Positions 53,501 to 59,500 of a stretch of DNA of 64,000 bases are shown piece after piece. The notes under the pieces are model-generated. The model was not told the DNA's origin. It was given only the letters and a program-made list of their open reading frames with translations, and did not search any database. How positions within the stretch are numbered: the first letter of the stretch is position 1; every line of letters begins with the position of its first letter. The translations under genes and the position numbers were made by a program. Source of the DNA: Temnopleurus reevesii (taxonomy: Eukaryota > Echinodermata > Echinoidea > Temnopleuroida > Temnopleuridae). Where the stretch lies: positions 124,001 to 188,000 of the forward strand of contig BQKZ01000346.1 in NCBI GenBank assembly GCA_036244855.1. The letters are read 5' to 3'.

Positions 53501-56500
53501 AATCCCGCCTGAAAAGGCAACCTACAAGCCTACAAGTAATGTTGATTTCAGTTTAGAAACACATACTTTAATAATTTGCAACATGACCGAGCAGTTTCTG
53601 AGAATTTATAACAGACATATATCATATTGCATTCAACCTCCACCTGCCCAGGTCTATTTCATGGTCAACATTTAACATGAAACAATAAATAATCCACATA
53701 TATTTTCAACATCCTCCATAAAGTACTGGTACTCCAATCAAATGCAAGATAAATGTTGTCCTTTAACAGACCAGATGGGATTTCATAATCAGATCAATAA
53801 TCCTCCAATCAGATGTGCTGTATTATATTACTATGTTGCTGTTTCTCAATCATTAGGGTTCAAAGCACATAACAAGAGGAATTGAAATTGTTCAATTTTA
53901 ATTTTAAAAAGTTTGTTGTTAGGAATAACTTAATTAAACCAAAAGACCACTTGCGGATGTTAATTAAACCTACTTAAAATACTTCAGAATAGATGGTTTC
54001 ATTGTCATTCATTTACCATATCTTTTTAATAACTTTACATTAAAGTACAATGAAAGTGTTCAAGGTGTGTCACTAAATGATAAATCACAAAAATGAATGA
54101 GTAGTAATTACTTCTCAAAAACCCCATATATCATAGGTCCGTGAATAATAATTAAATCATATAAAGAAGATGGAAATCAAACCAGAGATAGATAGCAAGT
54201 TACGTGAATACAGATGAAGTTATTTTCAATATTTTACCACATCTTTTAAATAAAGTTTGCTTAGACGTATAATAAAAGGAGTTGGGCAAGAAAAATTTCT
54301 AAAAGGTATATTATAAAAAATAAATGTGAGATATTACTTCTCCGAAACTAAATTAATGTTCCCTACTTTATTCTTCTATTTTCACAACTCTGTACAATTT
54401 TAGCCATGTCATTAACATGTTATTGTAAAATAAATCCTTATACATATTATTTGTTCAAGGGTATTACCTGAAAGTAGAGAATGATTGTCCAGATGAGACC
54501 AAGGCAAATAGGAGGACGTCCATCAACGATGTCACCTGCATTGATGTTCACAAGCTTGATCTGCGAATATAATAAATGAAAGATATTTCAGAAGATACAC
54601 TCTTATATAATAAGTAATGTTTTAAATGAGTAGATATGGGAATATGAGAGTTATAATGATATAACTGTTAGTTATAGTGATATACGGGAGTGTCGTGGTG
54701 TAGTGGTTTGGACTCTCGCCTCTTAACTAGAGGGTCGGTGGTTCGAATCTCACCCAGGGCACTAATTTCCTTCAGCAAGAAATTTACCCGCAATTTGTTG
54801 CACTCGACCCAGGTGAAAAATGGTAAACCTGGCAAGAATTTATTCCTAGGAATGCTTGAGCGCCTAACTGGCTTGCTCGGCAGTTATAGCCAGGGTAATA
54901 ATATCGTACCAAGTATCAAGCGCAGTAGAGTATATGCATATAGTGATTGCGCTATATAAATGGATTAACTGTTAATTGAACTGAAAACCTGTTGTAGGAT
55001 TTTTGAAATTGTAATTCTTTAAACCACACAAAAGGCAAATAATATGATAACATTGAAAGTAACAATTAATGCACGGTGAAGTTTATAAAGCAAATTCTTG
55101 TGAAATATGTTAAAATCCAAAATATTGCGACAGTTTGGAATTCATTAATTGGTTAACTAGATTAAACAAGTAATTGTATGTCTGTAAAGGTGTATACCTT
55201 ATCGTTGATTATGGGGGGGAAAGGTCCGGTAACTCACTGGAAAGTGTAATTATTGTTGTCTGTCTTACATTTTTTAATTAACAATATGACATAATTCTTG
55301 GCATGTTCATAATCTTCTATGTAGAATAATTTTTTTAGAACATGAGGATTGCACACATACCAAATTTATCATTATAACCCCATGAGAATAGTTACCATGG
55401 TTACAGTAGCATGTTGGAAACGCTGAGTGGTTTTTAGTGGTTCAGTTGCTAAAGGGTTGAGTCATATTATTATTTTTTTATTCCACTTAACTAGATTAAT
55501 TCTTAATGCTTCCATTTAATTCATGTAAATGGAAACTTATCACAAAGACTCCATGTAACTCCCTATTATATCAAATATGATTTATAAATATCATACTTGA
55601 AGTTTTCCAACCCATGTTCTGCATTGTTTACTCTTTTTATATGTTTAAATTTTTTCTTAAATCATGATTTTGAGTCCATGGTCCATTCTTATGAACATAC
55701 ATATTTACAGCTAACCCACCTTCTTATCTTGCATAAACCTGAGAGCTGTGTTCACATTGGACATCCAGTGCACTCTTCTCATGTGTCTGCCTCTTTCATA
55801 TGGCTGTGTGCAAACATAAATAAATCATAATTATCTGACATATCTCTCACGATCTTTTGTGCTTATAAGGGGGTAATTGTGAAGATATATTTGGAAAATG
55901 ACTTGTGAAGGCACTCTAAAATGTGTCTTGCTCATTCAATTAGCAGCATGTGAATTACAATAATGGGAACCTCTGAAATATAAATCATTACAGAAAGTAA
56001 TTTGTGTAGGTACATTTGGAAAATGTATGGTGAGGGACAATTTTAAAAGCATCTCGATCTTTCAACTGGCTGCATGGGAACAAATACTATATCCACATGG
56101 CTATGTTGGAAAAAGCTGTGCCCACACATTCAATTCAATCTATTTTCTCTGTCATATGGTTGTATTGGCATATATACATTAGTGGCGGAAAGATTTGAAT
56201 ATGTCTAACATTCTCTGTATGGTTGTATGTGAATATGTTACTCGCTTTTGTACGGTCAAAAATAAAAAGAAATGCTGAACATGTTTTCCCTTTTTCATAT
56301 GGCTGTATGAAAAGAGAAAGATCATGCATATAATATGAAAAAAAAAGTCTGTTAAAGAGGTTGGAAATTACGAACAGTATGTCTAAATGAGCAAGATCAC
56401 TATCCTTTAGAAGCAAATTAATGTATCCCATCCACATTTCATATGGGCCACAATATTTTCCTCTGTCAAATGCCTTAACATTGAATTCTATTTATTAATT

Positions 56501-59500
56501 TTCTTGAAGAATCAAAGATGTGTGGAGCTACAAAGTTATAAGTGTAGAAAAAGAATGAATAACATAATAATGATAAAAATAATGATGTTAATTTATATTG
56601 CACTTAACAGTTTGAAAAACTCTCTATGAACTTTACAAAACATTGATAATAATCAAATTTAACAAACAATGAAACAAAATTTGAATTAAAATATTTACCA
56701 GAATCTCCCCTGATAGAGTCTCAAGGAGGGCAAGGAGGATAGTCCCAGTCTGCATGTCACGGAAAAGATCTTCAACCTTGTGTGGAGGGTCATGCTGCAA
56801 GAAAGAAATGATATATGTCAAGAACTTAAAATCTGCAAAGATTTAAATGTTATTCTGGTCTCTTAACTTCCAAATAAGAATATACCATGTCATTTTGAAT
56901 GTAAATTACTTTGACAATGGGCTTGAGAGACAGAATTATATAGCTTATCATAATATTTCCTATGTTATCAATTAGTATTCCTGCCCAATGTAATTTATTA
57001 TAATATGTACAGCATACAAATCAAATAGTGAAAATAAACCCTAAACAAATTGCAATATTAGCACACACACAAAAAAAGCTAACGGCAGAACACAGCGAGT
57101 GTTCATGAATCATGATTTATGCATAAACCTAGAACAAATCTCATTAAAAAAAAGAGAACTAGAATTGGAAAAAAGTTTGAATTTTAAATACATTTTCAAA
57201 AACATGTACACATAGGCAAACAACTCAACAATTCTGCACAAAAGAGACTTGGACAATTATACAGTTTCTTGGTAATTCCCATCTACCTGATCATACAGTA
57301 CAGTAATAAATTACACATCTCAAAAACATTCCTTTCACCCGAGAGGAAAAAATATAAACTAGTAATCACAACATATATACTGGTAACTTATCTTCAAGAA
57401 ATCATTTGATGTTTGAACTTGTTTGAACATTACCTTAGCAAGTTGTGAGTTAATCCAATTTGTGAAAGTCTTCTTCTGCACCCTCTCTTGCTCATCTGCA
57501 GAAAACAAAATAAAAATTATAAATATAAACTAAATATAAACTTCTATATCCTCTCATTATGATTGTTAACATTTAATAAACAATATCCACCTCTCAATAT
57601 AAGTCTTTTTAAGCTTGTCCTGGATGGCATGGCTGTCTTCTACTTCTTATACACGGTGCACTATGTGAGAAAAAAGGAAGAATGAGCAGATCAAATAAAC
57701 TTCGCTCACAAACATAGAACCAAGGAAATAACCAGTAACTTTTCATATCATTGGTGTAGATTTCAGGACATCTCTGAACTCAAGGATCAATCATATTAAT
57801 CCATTCTTTTATGTGCTTGTCACAGACATCATACACAATAAGCAAGTTTACCAATATATGCAAACTAAATGTATTCTCTGTACACAAAAGTTGTTCTTGA
57901 CAACCAAAAAGCTTGCCCAAGGATTGCCTGACATAGCAACAAGTAATGAGTGCACACTGGATTCCAAGTAATGTAGTTCAGTTGCTACTAACTGGTTTAA
58001 GGAATACCACATAACTATGTTCGCCTGCAAGAAACTCATACAAATTTGAATGTACAGTCTAACCTTCTTATAATGAGCACTCATATAATGAGATCTTGTA
58101 CTTATTGTAGTTTTCCTAGTCCCAAGGACCCCGTTATAATGAGGTTTGACTGTATTAGTAAACCAGCCTATTGCTTTCTTTGCTTTCCATCTTATCGTGA
58201 GGATTGAATCTCTTAAAATAACCTCCAATCACATCATACATGAGCATACCTTATATGAAAAGAATTGCTCTACATGTACTTCCATTTCTGTTGAATTTCT
58301 AACCGAGGAAATAGTATAACAATGCTTACACCACTGTAATATTCTCATTCAAATATTTGAGGATAAAATGAGCGATCTGATCAAATATAAACCATTCACA
58401 GAAACAGACATTTCAATAACCAGCAAATTTACAACATATTGCACATCATTTTAGACAGACCTCTGATATAGCATAGTCACACAACATTTCTACATAATAT
58501 CCCAATTACCTTGAAAGTCTACAGTTTTTCTTTCTAGAAAACATGTTATTTACTTTCTTGACATCAAAGAAAATAAATCACATTAAATTTTGGGACTTAA
58601 AACTTCCAAGCAAGCGAGAAGCATGAGATCATTCAGTTTCCATCATATATCTCAGATATTTTATTTCTTAACTTCCATTGAAATATATCGATGAGCTCAT
58701 TTTTATTCACTTGCTTGTAGTATAAGTGCCCATATATAAACACACAATGTACTTTGTACAATGAGCTACAGCATGACTTGATCTCTATAGTCTACAAGCA
58801 CATCTCTTCCTTGGTCATAATACAGCTAAAAGGTCATCCTCCAGACATAATAATCCCATATAATAATAATCTTGTGTAAATAATCACATATCATAGTTAC
58901 ATGCCAGTTGGTAATGAAGACTTTAATGCATGTTAGTTTTGTATTTAACCATATTAAATGGTAATTGAATGGTACTTCAAAAGTATTCAAATCATATTGA
59001 ACTCACACAAGCAATGGTTGAGATTGAAAATAATAAATACTTGATGATTATATTATATAATTCCGCTCATGAAATATAAATGTTTGTGTACCCATATACA
59101 CAGAGTCCAGGTATGCTGAAATCAAATTATTATTTTTAATAAGTTTACTTACTTTTATTATCACTGGGTTACAATGTCAAATAGAAACAATACTTTACGC
59201 TTTATGGCAAAATTCCAGGTAATGCCAGTACAGGTATTCCAGTACATTAGAATATATTGCATCCTATCATTCCCAATTATCTAATCATTTTTTTCAGAAA
59301 ATGGCCTTAACTTGCTTTCTCATTTGAACATTATACCCATTATACCTGTATGTCTGGAATTAAAACAATATGGTTTTTAAAATATCTTGACATGGAACCC
59401 CACATAATTCTCACAAATTGAAACATCATCAGGGTGCTACAAGAATTTTTTTTCACCAATTGCCCAGTCGGGCAACCAAGTTTTCCAATCACTTGCCTGA

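Noticed and set aside
54690..54765. Functional tRNA gene
   Set aside because: A and B boxes are present, but the acceptor stem does not close well and a SINE body with a repeat-type tail follows.
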